DNA from: Drosophila pseudoobscura | Lineage: Eukaryota; Arthropoda; Insecta; Diptera; Drosophilidae | NCBI RefSeq assembly: GCF_009870125.1 | Contig: NC_046681.1 | Span: forward strand, 7,329,001-7,393,000 | Direction of reading: 5' to 3' | Length of the DNA stretch: 64,000 nt | Shown here: piece by piece, positions 47,601 to 61,009 of the stretch | Layout of the letters: each line of letters starts with the position of its first letter | Numbering within the stretch: position 1 is the first letter of the stretch | Notes under the pieces: generated by a model | The model's input: only the letters and a program-made list of their open reading frames with translations | Database searches by the model: none | What the model was told of the DNA's origin: nothing | Made by a program: the position numbers and the translations under genes

Positions 47601-50600
47601 GGAAATATTCCATATCTAACCAGATCTTTAAGGGGCTGGCTTCTCCTTCTAACCTTAAAGACCTAAAAACAATCAAAAAAGAACCAATTTGAAATTGTTC
47701 TGGAATTTACACCTAATTCTGTTTTTACAAGGTTTTTTCAGGAAACAATCTACAGTGTAAAAACAGGAATAGGTTTATAGTGATATTTCTAATGTAACTC
47801 CCTGTCTTTCATATATAAGTAAGACATTTTACTGCAGCACAATTGTTACCCATTGAATACCAATACCCCTTGAACCACTGTGCTGCTGTGCCACCCAGGT
47901 GCAGTGGCTGGCTGGCTGGCTGGCTGGTCCTTGATTTGGTTTGCTTCGAGCGGAAGCAGTGGAGCGGAGCTCACCTGGCTGCGTTTGGCTCCAGAATCGA
48001 ATCACGCGCCTTCCGCATCGCAAATATTTGCCCACTGGCGATATTTCATTTGCCTGGCCCCGACTCCGAGGCGGACAACTCATAAATCTTTGCGGGGACC
48101 AGCCAATCGATGGGCAAACGAATGTAATCGGGGGAAAGTTTCTCTTTTCCATTGATGGGTGGCACGGACACGGGCACTCCCCTCTAGGTAACCATTGAAG
48201 CAATCGTTAGACTGACAAACAGACATCAACATCACAGTAGTGGAACGAGGAGAGTGGAAAGCGGAAGTGAATGGAAATCAATATTTTCATCAGAATGAAA
48301 AATGACCTGAACAGGGGGCTGCATAAACCACCTGAAGACGCCTTAATCCAAGGGGCCTCGCTCTCGGGACATTACCTCTGAGGGGACCGGCTTATGTTTA
48401 TTGTAATCCAGTGATTAGCGAAAATAACTCGAGGAGCTCTGCGAATATGCAAACGTCGCATAATTGATTAAACACGCCAAACGAACGACTTAATCAAGGG
48501 AGCGTGCAACGTGGCGTATAAGCAATGTGAGCATCTTCGAGGGGATGCCAATGAAGCCTGAGATGATGTGATGAGCGGGTGCGTCGGATACACAACGGAG
48601 AAAAAACAAAACACAAAGACACCAATCAGCAGACAAAAACAATGAAGGCCATGAAATCGCAAGGCGGGCAGGGGCAGGGGCAGCGGATAAAGCTAGAGAC
48701 CTTAATAGAGGTGGAGGATAAGCTCCGCAGGAGGGTACATGGGCTCAGGGATGAGGTTTGTGGGCACCAGGTTTCAGTCGGTATAATCGCCTACTAGTCC
48801 CTAATTCTGGGACGCCTGCAGGACCATCCTATCGGATACATTCCTGCCATCTATCTATCTATTAGTGTATCCGAGATTTGTCATATTGACTGTATCCGCT
48901 GCTGTATTGTCTTGAGCACACTTTGGTTGCTCTTGCTTTGTTGTTGCGGCGGGTGTTGCCACTCGTATTGTTCTTCTTGTGTGTGGCACACGCTGCTACG
49001 TGACACTGACATGGATTTTCAAGTTGTTTGTCGTTGTGTGTCCTTAGGGGGCCCCTCCAACCCCCCTTCGTTCATTTGCCGTGTTCGTGCCCCAAGACCT
49101 ACTTGCACTTTGTCAATTCGCAAATCTTTTTAGACGCCATTCTTTTTAGCGAGTTTAGGCGCCGACTCCCGTGCCATCATCAAAGGCCGCGCACACCCAA
49201 AGTTTGCCGAACTAAACTCGAACAAATGCTGGATCCGCCACCCAGAGGAGCTTCAGGCATTGAAGATGCTGGCTGTGCCTCCATTCCAACCAGTTAACAA
49301 TTGTGCGAGTTAACTTTGATGAATTCAATTATTCGAGCACAACATACGAGTACTACCCCTCTCTGTCGGGCATATGGCCGTCCCTCTCACCGCGCACGTG
49401 TGTGTCGCTCCTCCAGCGACGTCTCAATCTGTAAAGTGGATTTATTTCGCCGAAATCGAAAGTTGATTTCCCCCCTCTTCCTCCTCACCCCGCGCAGTAC
49501 ATGTGTGTGTGTGTCAGACCCCTGCCGAGCCCTTGGCCCTTCGCTCTTGTGTTCCGGGGAAACATTAAAGGATTTATCAATTTGCGCAATGGAACTTTCG
49601 GAAGTCAAACAGGTTCCAGATTTTTGTTGTTCCTCCCCCCTAGTGATTGATTAAATTGTTTCTTGGCTTTTGTGGGGCTCCAGGCACTCGGTTAAGGCAG
49701 TGGAAAAGTTTGACAGCCAAAACCTCAAAGGGTTTCCAAATCAAATAGACAATACCCAAAATTTATCAGTATCCGTATCCATATCCGTATCAGTATCTGT
49801 ATTACTCTTTAACCCTTTCCCCAGCTCTTTTGCTTGCCCCCAAAAGCCCCTTAAAAGCCCTAATCCCGCCCGCTCCATTTCACTAAGGACTCGTCAAGCC
49901 CCCAGTATCCAAAATGGCCATAAACAAGCGCAATACGAAATGCGAAATGCGAAAAGTGCAAATGCAAATTGCTTTCTGTGGTTGGGGGGGGGGGGGAGCC
50001 GAGGACCGGTCTCCACAGAAGCCGCAGCAAAACTGGAATGAAAGCCAGGGACCAGACTGTGGCAGTTCTCTGGTCAACATATTATGCTTTATTAACAACG
50101 AAAATCGTAAAATTCGTAAATGAAAATGCTGCTCGGCTTACGATTATGATCGGGGAGGACAAGACAGCATTCAAGCCGTTCAAATGAGGAAAGAAATGCA
50201 AATGGCAGAATGGCAGTACAACAGAATGGCAGTACAACAGAATGGCAGAATGCAATTGCAAATTGGTGGCAAACAATGCAAATATTAAAAGCCAAATCAG
50301 AAATCAGAAAAGAAAAACCCCTGAATTGCAATTAAACGATTGCCTGAATACTCGAACACTCGTACACTCGTATATGGAAATGGAAATGGAAATGCAAATG
50401 CATTGCATAATGCTCAATTGCCGGAATCCGCGGATCCCTGGATCCATGGGGAATGAAATTACAAAATGTAACCATCAACAGCAACAGCAACAGAAACAGA
50501 TCCAGCAAGAGCAACAATGGCTGTGGCAGTGGCCGTAACAATAAAAACTGACAAACCACTCGGCCAGGCCATAACAACAACTATTAAATTAATGTTGAAA

Positions 50601-53600
50601 ACTGAAATCAATTTATTTGTAGAAAATCATGACGCATGAGGGAGCAAGGAGCGACCAAGTGGGCCTGGGGCCCTGGGCTCTCGCCGCACATTATTTAATG
50701 AATAAATCACACTGGCATCGGGGGCCCTGCAGCGGCCAAAATAACCAAATAACCACGACAAATAACCAAAATCACACAAATTTCAATTGCAGCCACACAG
50801 CACACAAAGAACTGACCATCAAGATCAAGTTTTGAGCTGGTCCTCAAATCGCATGCCCATTCAATTTGATTCAAGTGCAGTCTGGCTCAATCCTGGAGTG
50901 GCAATTTAATTTGTAGCCATTTTTTGCTAACATATTTAATCGACCGACGAGTATTCAGAGTTATCAGTTTAATTGGTGCAAATTCATTGGAAATGTCTAT
51001 ATACGAGTCCTGGTTGGTTCTCTTGATTTGTGTACTCTTCGGCCACAATGGGCCTCTATAGCTTCATAGTTTTCGAAGGCTAGGTGGTCAAACAAAGCAT
51101 TGGAGTCCCAGGCGAATGGTAGGATCTACGAAGAGGTGGCCCCAGTGGTTCCCAGTCAGCTAGATGGTTCCATGGAATGCTTATCCGGAATTGATAGATG
51201 TACATATGTATGTCTTTCCATCTGCCTACACAATCTCAAAACCATTTCCTATTTTTATTATTTTCCTTTTATAAACGTGTTAACTTGAAAGAAAGCTCCT
51301 TTGAATCAATAAGGATAATGTTTTTCGCTGTGAAGCTTATACAAATTTCATAAGTTACCGAAAAAACACCCCTTTTAATTTTTAATTTATTTAAATTATT
51401 AATTTAATTTATTATTTAATTTCTTTGGAATATTATACGTATTCTTTATATTCCAAAGACTACATGATCTACAAGACAGTCCAAAAATCAAGGTATTATA
51501 CCTAACATTAAGCAACGAATCCATATATACCATAATTTTAGCTCCCTTTGTCATACCTTATCGCCTAGATCTACAACACGTTCTAAAGCCAAGGTATCAG
51601 ATCTACATACAGCTTTATATCCATATAAACAAATCCGTATAAGCTATAATTATATTTGGCATGCGTTATCCCCTGAACTATCCCTTAAGATAAATGCACT
51701 TAATATTTACAATCCCCTAAGCTTAGCAAATTTGTAAATTCTTTCCTAATCTCCTGTATTTATAGTTGGTTTCTTTAGTATCTTAAACAATTATTAGCAG
51801 ATAGTTGTTAGCTAGTTAAATAAATAGGGAATATATTGATCCTAGAATCCCTTCTGAATACGAATATAAATAATATAAATGGAATAATAAAAGCTTGCAA
51901 AAAACCTTACGAAACAAGAAACCTAACAGATAATATTTTAATCCTGTTCGTTCCAGTTGGACCATTGAGGACATTGAGTTATGAAATTAAATATACCATG
52001 CTTTGTAAATATGCAATGTTATTAGTTGTAATTAATGTACATACCCGTAGAAGACACTTCAAAGCTTATTTTAATTTATTTTGAAATAATTGCACAAGTC
52101 CTGACTTCCAGCGGCTTTGCTGTGAAGGCTGAAATAAAGTATTATATTTTTGTAAATTAAAATGCAAGTAAGAATCAATCCAATCAGTGTCTAGGATGGG
52201 CAGCGGGTCCCAGGAGCCTGCTAGTTGGCCAATTAAATTCAAATACATAATTGATAAGCGGGTTGGCTAATTTAACGGCCCGACGAACAGCAGGAACAAC
52301 AATCACAACAATAATGACAGGAATAACAATATGCACAGAGGTTCGAATTAATGACAAGTAACAGGATAACGATTTCAGCACGAACCCAAACACAGCAGAA
52401 GCAGGAGCAGGAGCAGGGACAGGAGCAGGACCAGGGAATATCAATTCCTTTGGCCAGGGCTCAAGCCGAAGCTGCGATGTGTCCCAGTCCCACGGACATT
52501 TATAGTTTATTTGATTTGAATTCTGTTGACAGAACGGCAATGTCCTGCTCATAAAATGTAAATATTGTGCATAGATGTACAAGTATTTTGTGCACGCGTG
52601 TCTGAGTGTCCTGCCATTTTGTTTGGCAAAAAGTTTCTGCCTGAAAATGTGTCCGGTCCGGTCCGGTCCGGCTCAGTGCCGTGCAGTTCGGTTTGTGTTT
52701 GGCTTATAAATAAGTTAAATAATTTTGGGAAATTTATTTGATTACGCAATTTATAATTGACGCTTATCCTTCGGGGAGGATCACGTGCCTGCCAGACATG
52801 ATTTTCATATCACAATTTGGGCTTGCGGCTCTTGATTTGTGTTTGCCATGCGTAATTGCGCACCGGAAGTGCAGAGTGGCCATTAATGATGCTGGCCGTG
52901 CATTTTGATTTTGTTTAGATGTTTAGTCAGTGGACAGTGGACAGTGGGCTCTGGACTGTGGACAGTGGACTGTGGGCGGTTTGCTGCACTCTGGCTCCCC
53001 CTGCCCAGCCATTGGCGGTACTATCGAAGCTTTCGCAGGCAAAAGCTCAGCGACTAAACTTTATTCAGCCGCTCTGGCCGCCCAAGCTCCTTTGTAGCGA
53101 GTGAGCTTATCATTTACTCGGTTCCACAGTCAACCCCCCACGACCCTTGTAATGTCCTTGCCGGGCCAAGCCGAAACCTGTATAATATGGTCATTGACAA
53201 ATTTCCATGGCAGTACGCATGCACTGTAGAGCGTAGAGTCCCCACGCGCAGGTTTCGAGGCTTTGCGGGAGCTTTTGCCGTAACATGTGGCCGCATGTCA
53301 GATGTTCATCGAAGGACGAGGATGAGGATGAGAGGGCTTTTGCGTGGGCTCAGGCAAAAACTAGTAGCTATGCAAAAAAATAACAAATAAAGGAAGAATC
53401 AAATACAAAGTCACATGCTTAAGGATACTCCTTTTTGAATGTTTTTTATAATACAAAAAAATCTTGTAAAATGTAGCCTATCGATCAGCATAGAAGAGTA
53501 TTCGTTAATTTCATTGACCAAAAGTAAAGTCCGACTGCAAGGGATCTAAGACAAATACCTTGCCCAAACTTTCTCCTCCAAAGTCTCCACTCGCCAAAAG

Positions 53601-54780
53601 TTCTGCTCCCGCCACAGAGCCCCGACCACCCGCTGGCCGAGCACCCAAAATCGATGCCCAACCGGTTCGCTCTCTCTCTCTCTGTGTCTGTGGCTTGGCC
53701 AGCAGCTTTTTCCTCGCTGTTCCTTGAACGTGTGGGCCAAAACGCGAATGAACATCGACCGTGGAAGTTGGCTGCAGCAGTACAAAGCGCTAGGCTGAAG
53801 GTGAATGAGAACAGGAAAATTCTACAAGGGAAACGCTTACAAAATCCGACCGATAATTCGAAATAAATGATGAAATAATCAAATCAAATCTATGGAATAA
53901 TTGGTAAAAAGCTAACAAAAACCCTGACAAGTGATTCTCGACGGTTATGTAAAAGGAAATTCCATCGAAAGCCCCGAAAAGTGTCCGAGCGCGTGTGTGT
54001 GTGCGTTGCTGTGTGCCTGTGTCTGTGTGTGTGTGTTTGCACGCGCTGACGAAAAAGGAGAACATTTTTTGTGTATCAGAATTTTTCGGTGCTGTTTAGG
54101 CAAAAATCACGAGCAAACGGACGAGACAAAAATAATGTAGGAGCCGTCTAATTGAAAAATCCAATGTGTAATGCAAAAAATTTATTAGAAATCGAGAAAC
54201 ACAGAATGGGGCATCGTTGAAAGTGAAAACGCATGTGAGCCACTTGCTGGGTTATTGATTTTTCCACATGATTTCTGTGGCAGTGTGGTCTGAGTGCAAA
54301 AAGAGATGACATTAAAAGAAAAAGAAATACAATCGCTTTTAATGGAAGGCGTTTTCGAGTATAATATAAATAATAATTATTAAATAAACTAAGGAAACGA
54401 AAGGAAGGAAAGGAAAAGAAAAGGAAGAGCGTTCTTTATCCATTTCAAGTGTGTGTGTGTGTGTGTGACTGTGCGAGAGAAAAAGAAAAGAGGAAAGCTC
54501 AGGCGTTACGGCTCTAAGAAAATCTCTATCCTGAATTTGCTTTCAACGTCGTCTTTGAAGGAAAAGCGTATTTGCCAACTTAACCTCGCTCTCTCTCGCT
54601 CTCTCTTTGCCCCTACATGCACACGCACCCACACACGTAACCTTTTGAGCAAAGAGACAAAATACACACCCGCCCACACACCCACACACACACACACACA
54701 CACACAGTCGCATACGAGATTCGCTCTATCAATATTTACGCATACCATTGTATTTTGATATTACGTATTCGCACCGTTAC
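41636..54780. other. Long intergenic region, second part
   Basis: About 13 kb with no supported gene. Scattered frames of 60-165 codons occur, but none has a domain, leader or splice pattern. Notable simple sequence: CA repeats at 43027-43046 and 44225-44247, a GACC-rich stretch at 46425-46450, GTCCG repeats at 52650-52672, a GTGGACTGTGGACA-like run at 52930-52980 and CA repeats at 54682-54707. If this is Syt1 upstream DNA it may include enhancers or non-coding exons. Confidence 0.45.
54682..54707. repeat. (CA)n microsatellite
   Basis: A run of CA dinucleotides upstream of the CT-rich candidate promoter. Confidence 0.85.
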
Positions 54781-54799
54781 TCTCCCGCACTCGTACTTA

Positions 54800-54804
54800 C
54801 TTTG

Positions 54805-54835
<31 letters not shown>

Positions 54836-55301
54836 ATTTCTCCCTTATCCCGCTCTCTCGCTCTCGCTCACTGTTCGGTCCGGTGCTCTCGCAATGTTTG
54901 GTGCAAAATACACGAAATTGTCATAAATTAACAAATTAAACTCGCAACAAATTCAATGCAAATCGTGATAAATACAAATCAGACTTATACAAAATTCATG
55001 TGAGACCAGCGAGCCGCGGCCCCTAGCCAAAGCTAGCCACGTACCAAGGAGCAGCAGCAGGAGCAACTCACACACACCGAAGGACCCGCATCATCATCAT
55101 CTTTCCTGCCCAGTCGTCGCCACTGCTGCCGCCCTTGCCCCCGGAGTCACACTTCGTTAGACGCTGCTCAAAACCCATCATCTAACCAGTAAAACTGACT
55201 ATAAACAGGCACATTAAGTCCAAGGCAAAGCGCAGGCAGGCCCAGACTTTGATTGGGGAGAGGCATCATCGGAAAGAGCGGCAACACTGTCTGACTAGGA
55301 G
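54800..55301 (+). promoter_or_regulatory. Candidate promoter and 5' non-coding exon of Syt1
   Basis: A CT-rich tract (GAGA-factor-like sites on the other strand) at 54805-54870 is followed by an initiator-like TCACTGTTCGGTC (54868-54880). About 400 nt of non-repetitive, CA/CAG-rich sequence without a long frame comes next. It ends in a good donor (GACTAGGAG then GTAGGT, 55302). This has the look of a fly neuronal-gene 5'UTR exon. Its partner would be the acceptor at 60989, just before the Syt1 start codon. This is inference only. Confidence 0.35.
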
Positions 55302-58300
55302 GTAGGTCGAATAAATTAAACAAGAAAGAATTGGGTAAGACCTAATAAAGAGTGTACAGGTCGAATGCCACTCACAGAAGAGTAAGGACTGCAATTACAT
55401 ATATCCCTAGGAGGAATTACTATTTTACAGAGAGTTAAACCAAGAAAATGTACATTCTTGTTGGATTTATTGTATTATCTTGAATTCGATTAGGCCTGGT
55501 GGTATTTTGAGGCAAGATTAGCCTAGGATTTGTATGAAAACAACATGGCTGGATATTAGTGGTTTCCGTAGAAAAACTAGATTAAATGTAAGACCACATT
55601 CTATATACATTCTAATGAACAAGTGTCCTTCTTGTACTTGGCGTTGGGAATTTTCCATGGAAGATTCATTTCCCCTGCCGCCCAAAGCCTCTGCCCACGT
55701 TCAAGCCCACACAAGATACTCGTATCTTATTCATTACGTTCCTCTTATCTCTGTCTAATGCCGGCTAAACTTGATTAAGCATCTCTTTGGCTAATTAGCT
55801 TTGAAAGACAGACAGACAGACAGACGGAAGGAGAGGAAGCAGGAATTTCAGATATGTAGATGGAGGAGGCCATGGGGGGTAAAAAGGCTCCTGCGAAGTA
55901 TGGAAACCGCACATAATAGCCAATAATCAAGTTGGGCCCCCAGCCCCCCCTCTAAGACAGACATAGTGGGACACCTACCAGTCTTTTGACCCCTTGCATA
56001 GATATTCCCCCGTGAGTGCAGTGAGTACTGTTTTTGATACTCTTAGAATATAGTTTTGGAAAGCAATTTTTGGTCAATCAATGGAAAAGCGTTTGTTCAA
56101 TGAAAGCGAAAAGGATAATGATGTGGAAAATTGGTTTTTCTCCTCGGGCATTCTTCATGTCTCAGCCACAGTCTTGTCCTTCTTCGCCGTCTCGTTTCGG
56201 TTTCTTCCTATTTTTTTCCCCTATTTTTTTGTGCAGAGTTTTTATTTTGTTGCCTTCTCTGGGTTATGTGCGCAGTAGAGGGCAAAGAGAGCCAGAGAAA
56301 GCGGCAAAGAGAGAGCTCTCGCCAAAAAAGTTTAACCGATTCCTGCTCCGAAGCTCATCCAAACGACGGCGAGAGAAGCTCGGGCCGTGGGCCGTGGGAC
56401 GTGGGCCGTGGAACATGGGCCCCCCTTCCGTTTGATTCTGGTTCATTTTGGCCTTTTGTGCGTGTGTTCCACAGATGTTACCCGTAGATCTGAATCCTTT
56501 TTCCATGTGGGGGGCGGTCTTCCCTGTTTTTGTTTATCCATTGCAGGTAATGGCTGGCCTGTCAGTGCTCTCTAATTTGTTTTGACAGCTTGATTGTCAG
56601 CTCTTGGCATTTACGTATGTCCTGTACGTATCTCTCTCTCTCTTTCCGTGCTCCGATCTGATGGGCTTTTGGCCTCGTTTATCTACTGAATGTTTGATGA
56701 TGCAAAAATTATCTTATCGCTAAACGAATTTGCCCCTAATCTACTCGTAAATGAACAGCCAATTGTTGATATTTTCCTTTTTTCACTGCCACAACCCTGT
56801 CACCCTCTCTCCCTCCCTCCCATCTATCATGAGTCTGTTCCACCCACTATAGCTGGAGCAGACAGCTATTCTATTTATAGACAGCCGCGAAAGGTCAAAG
56901 CGCAGAAATTATTATGCATAGTAGTAGAAAAAAAATCTATATAATAATTGGCTGGGATAACGACATATATACCATGCTATGGGAGGTACGATTGGATACC
57001 ATTTTCTGGACTGAGTGTGCGGAAAAAATTAGCAAAAAAAGGCCTTACCTCCAGGGATCATCAATTTTGAAAAGAATCAAAAAATTTGTAACCAATCGAT
57101 TTAAAACCGCATTGGACCCCTTGATTGAACTATTGATTGAGATGGCGCTCCTTGGCAGGCAAATCCTCGTCTTCTACCTCTGAGAACATCCCCAAGTCCC
57201 CACCAAAAAAGGCTTGCAAGGCCCATCATCTGTAAGATATGTACTACACACTCGTCTGTATAAGAATTCCCTATGCCTACTGCACATTTAATGGTTGGCT
57301 TTGATGACCCAATTTCGAAATGGGAAATGTTTGCCCATCAGTTCTCAGTGCACATTTAAGCTCTTTTACAGGTCCTCATAACGAGGACTTACAACACCAT
57401 CAAAGAGCGAGACGAGAGGCAGCTGTTGGGGCCCTAAAAGAGCCCCTCGTACGAGGCGCTTGGACTGCGTAGTTTTCCGCTTGGGCCCCAGACAAATTGG
57501 CACCAAAAAAATAATACATACTCATATACTATACACCTATTTGACCTGTGGGCAGCAAGTGGAACGAGAACTGGCAGACTGACAGAATTTCTGGCCTGTT
57601 CCGCAGAGCTGGTTCCGGGATAGTGCTGGCCTTCTTCTTCGCTCCTCGACTTAGGCTTTTGGCGCTTATTAACATGCAAATTTGGGTTAATGGCAGGACA
57701 TTATTTAGCTTGAGATTTTTGGTGCACCAGCTTTCACTTTACAGGGGTTTTTCCAGAACAAAATGCCGTTTAGTGAATCTAAAGTTAATTTCTTGGAGCG
57801 ATTTTCAGACACCGTGAAACTTGCTAGTCTCCCAGCTGTCATTTCCTCCTCTTATTTGATTTCCAGTCGGCATTCCCATGAGAAAACTTCTTTAAGCTGC
57901 TTTTAAATGTATTGATTTGTGGAAAAGCGAACTGCTTGAAGGCGTGGTCAGGATCTCTTTCGAGCAGCCTGCTTGGGGCCCCCCTTCAGAGTACATTTTC
58001 ATAAATTATATAACAAATTATATATGCAAATTGCGTTTAGTCGCGCCCATATCGGCGCCTTCGAGGGCAGTTCTTGTTAAATAAACACAACTTTTGGACC
58101 CGTGGTTGAATTTTAAGCGTATTTATGGGGTCGGATGGGCAAAGATGTCCTCGGGCCTTTCCATTTAAGAAGCTCTCTCGGAGTCTTTTTCCTCTCGTAT
58201 AGTACGTGCAGCTGTCTGTGTGTGTGTGTGTGACGGGACTTTAGCAAGGGTATATACTCGTATATGTGTGTCCTTTGACGTCATTTGCCAAGTAAACAAT

Positions 58301-59062
58301 TGTCGGGCAACGGCAGCAGGCAGCAGCTCACGCGGTTGCCAGCAATTTGAAGTCACTTTGCTCCTAAATTGCTCTTATCCCAGTTTGTTGTTGGCTTCCT
58401 CTTTTATTCTCCCAGTGGGGGGCTAAGTGGGTGGCCATTATAATTTATCTCTGGCGCAGGGAGCTCTAGGGGAAACTAAAGCTGCTTTTCCTAGAAAATA
58501 AAATATGTAGGTGCAGTGTACGCAGCAGCCTCTAGCAGTGCCTATTATAATTCATCTCGAGGTCTTGTGATTTATTCAAAATACAGCAGCATCCTTTGAT
58601 GGAAAATGGTGTGCATAGGTTCCGGCAAAAATAGGTGCGGGCAGTAGGATTACGAGGAGGACGATGTGCAGAAAAGTTGCTACTTTTCCTATTATACTTT
58701 TTTTATATTATCGGTAACGTCTTAGCTTCTGATATATCGTGATATCGGAGCCATTCTTTAGTTAGTTTAAGGTCTAATTATTTTTGACAGACTGCATGCC
58801 TTCAGTTTAACCTTTGATGGATCTAAACCTTATCCAATTGCTTGAAACATAATTTTGAGTATTGTATTATATCGTAAGCGATATTAGCGGGCCCTGCGAA
58901 CGTTGTAACACCTTCAGATAAACCATAGAGTGGTAATTAGACACTGATAGTTCATATTTCTAAATGATTTTATCTGAATGGGCCATTTCGGATGGCTAGT
59001 GAATAAATGAATCCGGATCCTTGTGGCGAGGACCTCCACGAGCTACATAAAAAGCAGGGAGA

Positions 59063-59611
59063 ATGGTCAAACAACCGATGTCTGCCGTGCTCCCTTCACG
59101 TGCATGTCGACGTGCCCTAGAGCACCATCGCGTGATTCCACATTCTCGCCCACAATTACCACTGCGACTGTCCTCCAGAGGGTCTTTTGTCTGCTCTGAC
59201 AATGATTTTGCATTGCATCCAATATTAATAATGCTCATGAAAAAGATTTTGCAATTGTTCTATCATTTCATATTTAGTAGCAGTAAAAATTTGATACCTT
59301 TTATTCAGTTCAGTTGCCGAATCACCAACGAAACAAATCTGAAGGAAATTCTGAAAGATTTCCATAGAGAAACGAATAGATTCCGATTGAAACTTCAATC
59401 CATTGCAATGTTGGCATACTACAGATCTCTATAGGCGATTGCGGAATCCTATTCGAAAGCATTCATGTCTTCATTTCCGACTAGTCTTCTGTACAAGATG
59501 GGCACGTCTCCTTTTATTAACCTCATGCGTTCGATTATAATGGAAATCCTAACTATTTATGTCATGACGTACACGTCGTCCAAGGTTTGGTCGTCTAAAA
59601 GCAGGCATTAA
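59063..59611 (+). pseudogene. Unidentified reading frame broken by one stop
   Basis: From an ATG at 59063 the frame is open for 123 codons, stops once (TAG at 59432-59434), then stays open for about 58 more codons to a stop at 59609-59611. Most of it lies in AT-rich DNA where long frames are unlikely. Parts such as NETNLKEILKDFHRETNRF have protein-like composition and there are hydrophobic stretches. I do not recognise any family. It could be a fossil gene or transposon fragment, or chance. Confidence 0.25.
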
Positions 59612-59705
59612 TTAAGCAAATAACTCAATATTAACTGTCCATGTTTAGGTCTTCTAAAAGCAGGCATTAATCAAGCAAATAACTCTATATTGATTGAGAT
59701 TTTTT
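59589..59705. repeat. 59-bp tandem duplication
   Basis: Two copies of a block containing CTAAAAGCAGGCATTAATYA are spaced 59 bp apart (starting near 59589 and 59648). They differ at only a few positions, so the duplication is fairly recent. Confidence 0.85.
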
Positions 59706-61009
59706 TCATAAGAGAAATAAATAAAATTCCCAAAATTTTCCAAACCTGCCCAGACGTTCTTAAGTGATGTAATTCCATACATTTTCCCCTCTTCAGTTAC
59801 ATATATATATAAATTTGTAGATTCTCCAGTCCCCCCCCAGTCCCAGTATCTTCCACCACTTGTTGTTTATCTTGTTTTATATCGATCCTAATACTGAATC
59901 CCAGCTATTCGAATATCTTTTCTTTTACGTACATTCATAATTATTCGTTTTATGAAGAAAAAACCATTCCAAAAGCTCAAAGTTCTGGTTTGCATACATT
60001 TTTAATGGGGTTCATCAAACCCCCAAGGACCAGGACGAGTGTCATTCAACTTGCGAGTACGAGGGGTCAGCAAAAGTCTCAATTTCGCGCAGCCAGACCA
60101 GTGACAGCTTATTGTCAATCAAGAAAATATGAGTATATTTTTTAATAAGTAGAAACACAAATACCCGAGGGTCCGCGGCTTAGCTCCCTAACAATGGCAG
60201 TTCAGGGTCAAAGGACGTCAGACAACAATAGCAAAGGACCCGACTCAAGCAGATTCGCTTTATCCATAAGTAGGCTCAAATTGTTAAAGTAAGTGAAAGG
60301 CCAAAAGGAGCAAAGAACCGGGGAATAAAATATGAAAAAATTCAAAACGAGGGACTACACGGCAGATTAATATTAATGAATTCAATTAGAAAAGAAGGCG
60401 GGAAAATTAGAAAGGAACAAGCAAAGGAAAAAGAGAAAGAAATAAGAGCAAAGTGTATAAGGACCCCCGCGAGTGTAAGCTTTTTATGTAGGTTGCTATT
60501 GCGGATACATATACATATACATATACATTTATCGCTGTGTGTGACAGAGTGCGTGCCCTTGGCATGCTGGGGATAAGCACTTTTGCTGGGTGCGTTCTAT
60601 CCCAGCTTTCTCCCACCCCACCGCACCGCGTAGACGCCGTCAGCGCATTTCTAGTGTTTCAAGGACACCGCCAGTGTAGGAAAAGTTTGTAATGACTTTT
60701 GTGGGATTTCTTTGTGGACAAATCGTCGGCATTCCGGCTATTTTTAAAACGGATGCTCGCACAATATGGAAATTGACCGCACATTAAACAAATGATGGTT
60801 AAAGTAAGAAGAATTTAAATAAAAATGGTCTAGGCTCCTTAAATTGGGTTATTATAAAATTAGAAGCAAGAGCGAAGAGTCTAAGTGTGTTATGAGGCAC
60901 AGAAGACCCTTGGAAAGTAAAGGAAATATATGTATTTACCGGCTAGATTATTGTAGGTATTATATTGTTTCATTTATTTGTTTTTCCAGCAGAATCACAA
61001 CACAACAAA

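Larger units (their letters stand above)
55302..60989. other. Region before the first Syt1 coding exon, possible 5' intron
   Basis: No supported gene. It holds GACA repeats (55808-55824), a CT-rich patch (56630-56650), CATATA repeats (60505-60530), an interrupted reading frame at 59063-59611 and a 59-bp tandem duplication at 59589-59705. If the exon at 54.9 kb is real, this is a 5.7-kb 5'UTR intron. Confidence 0.45.

Noticed and set aside
52335-52350. GGTTCGAATTA, resembling a tRNA B box
   Set aside because: No A box at the right distance, no acceptor or anticodon stem could be paired.
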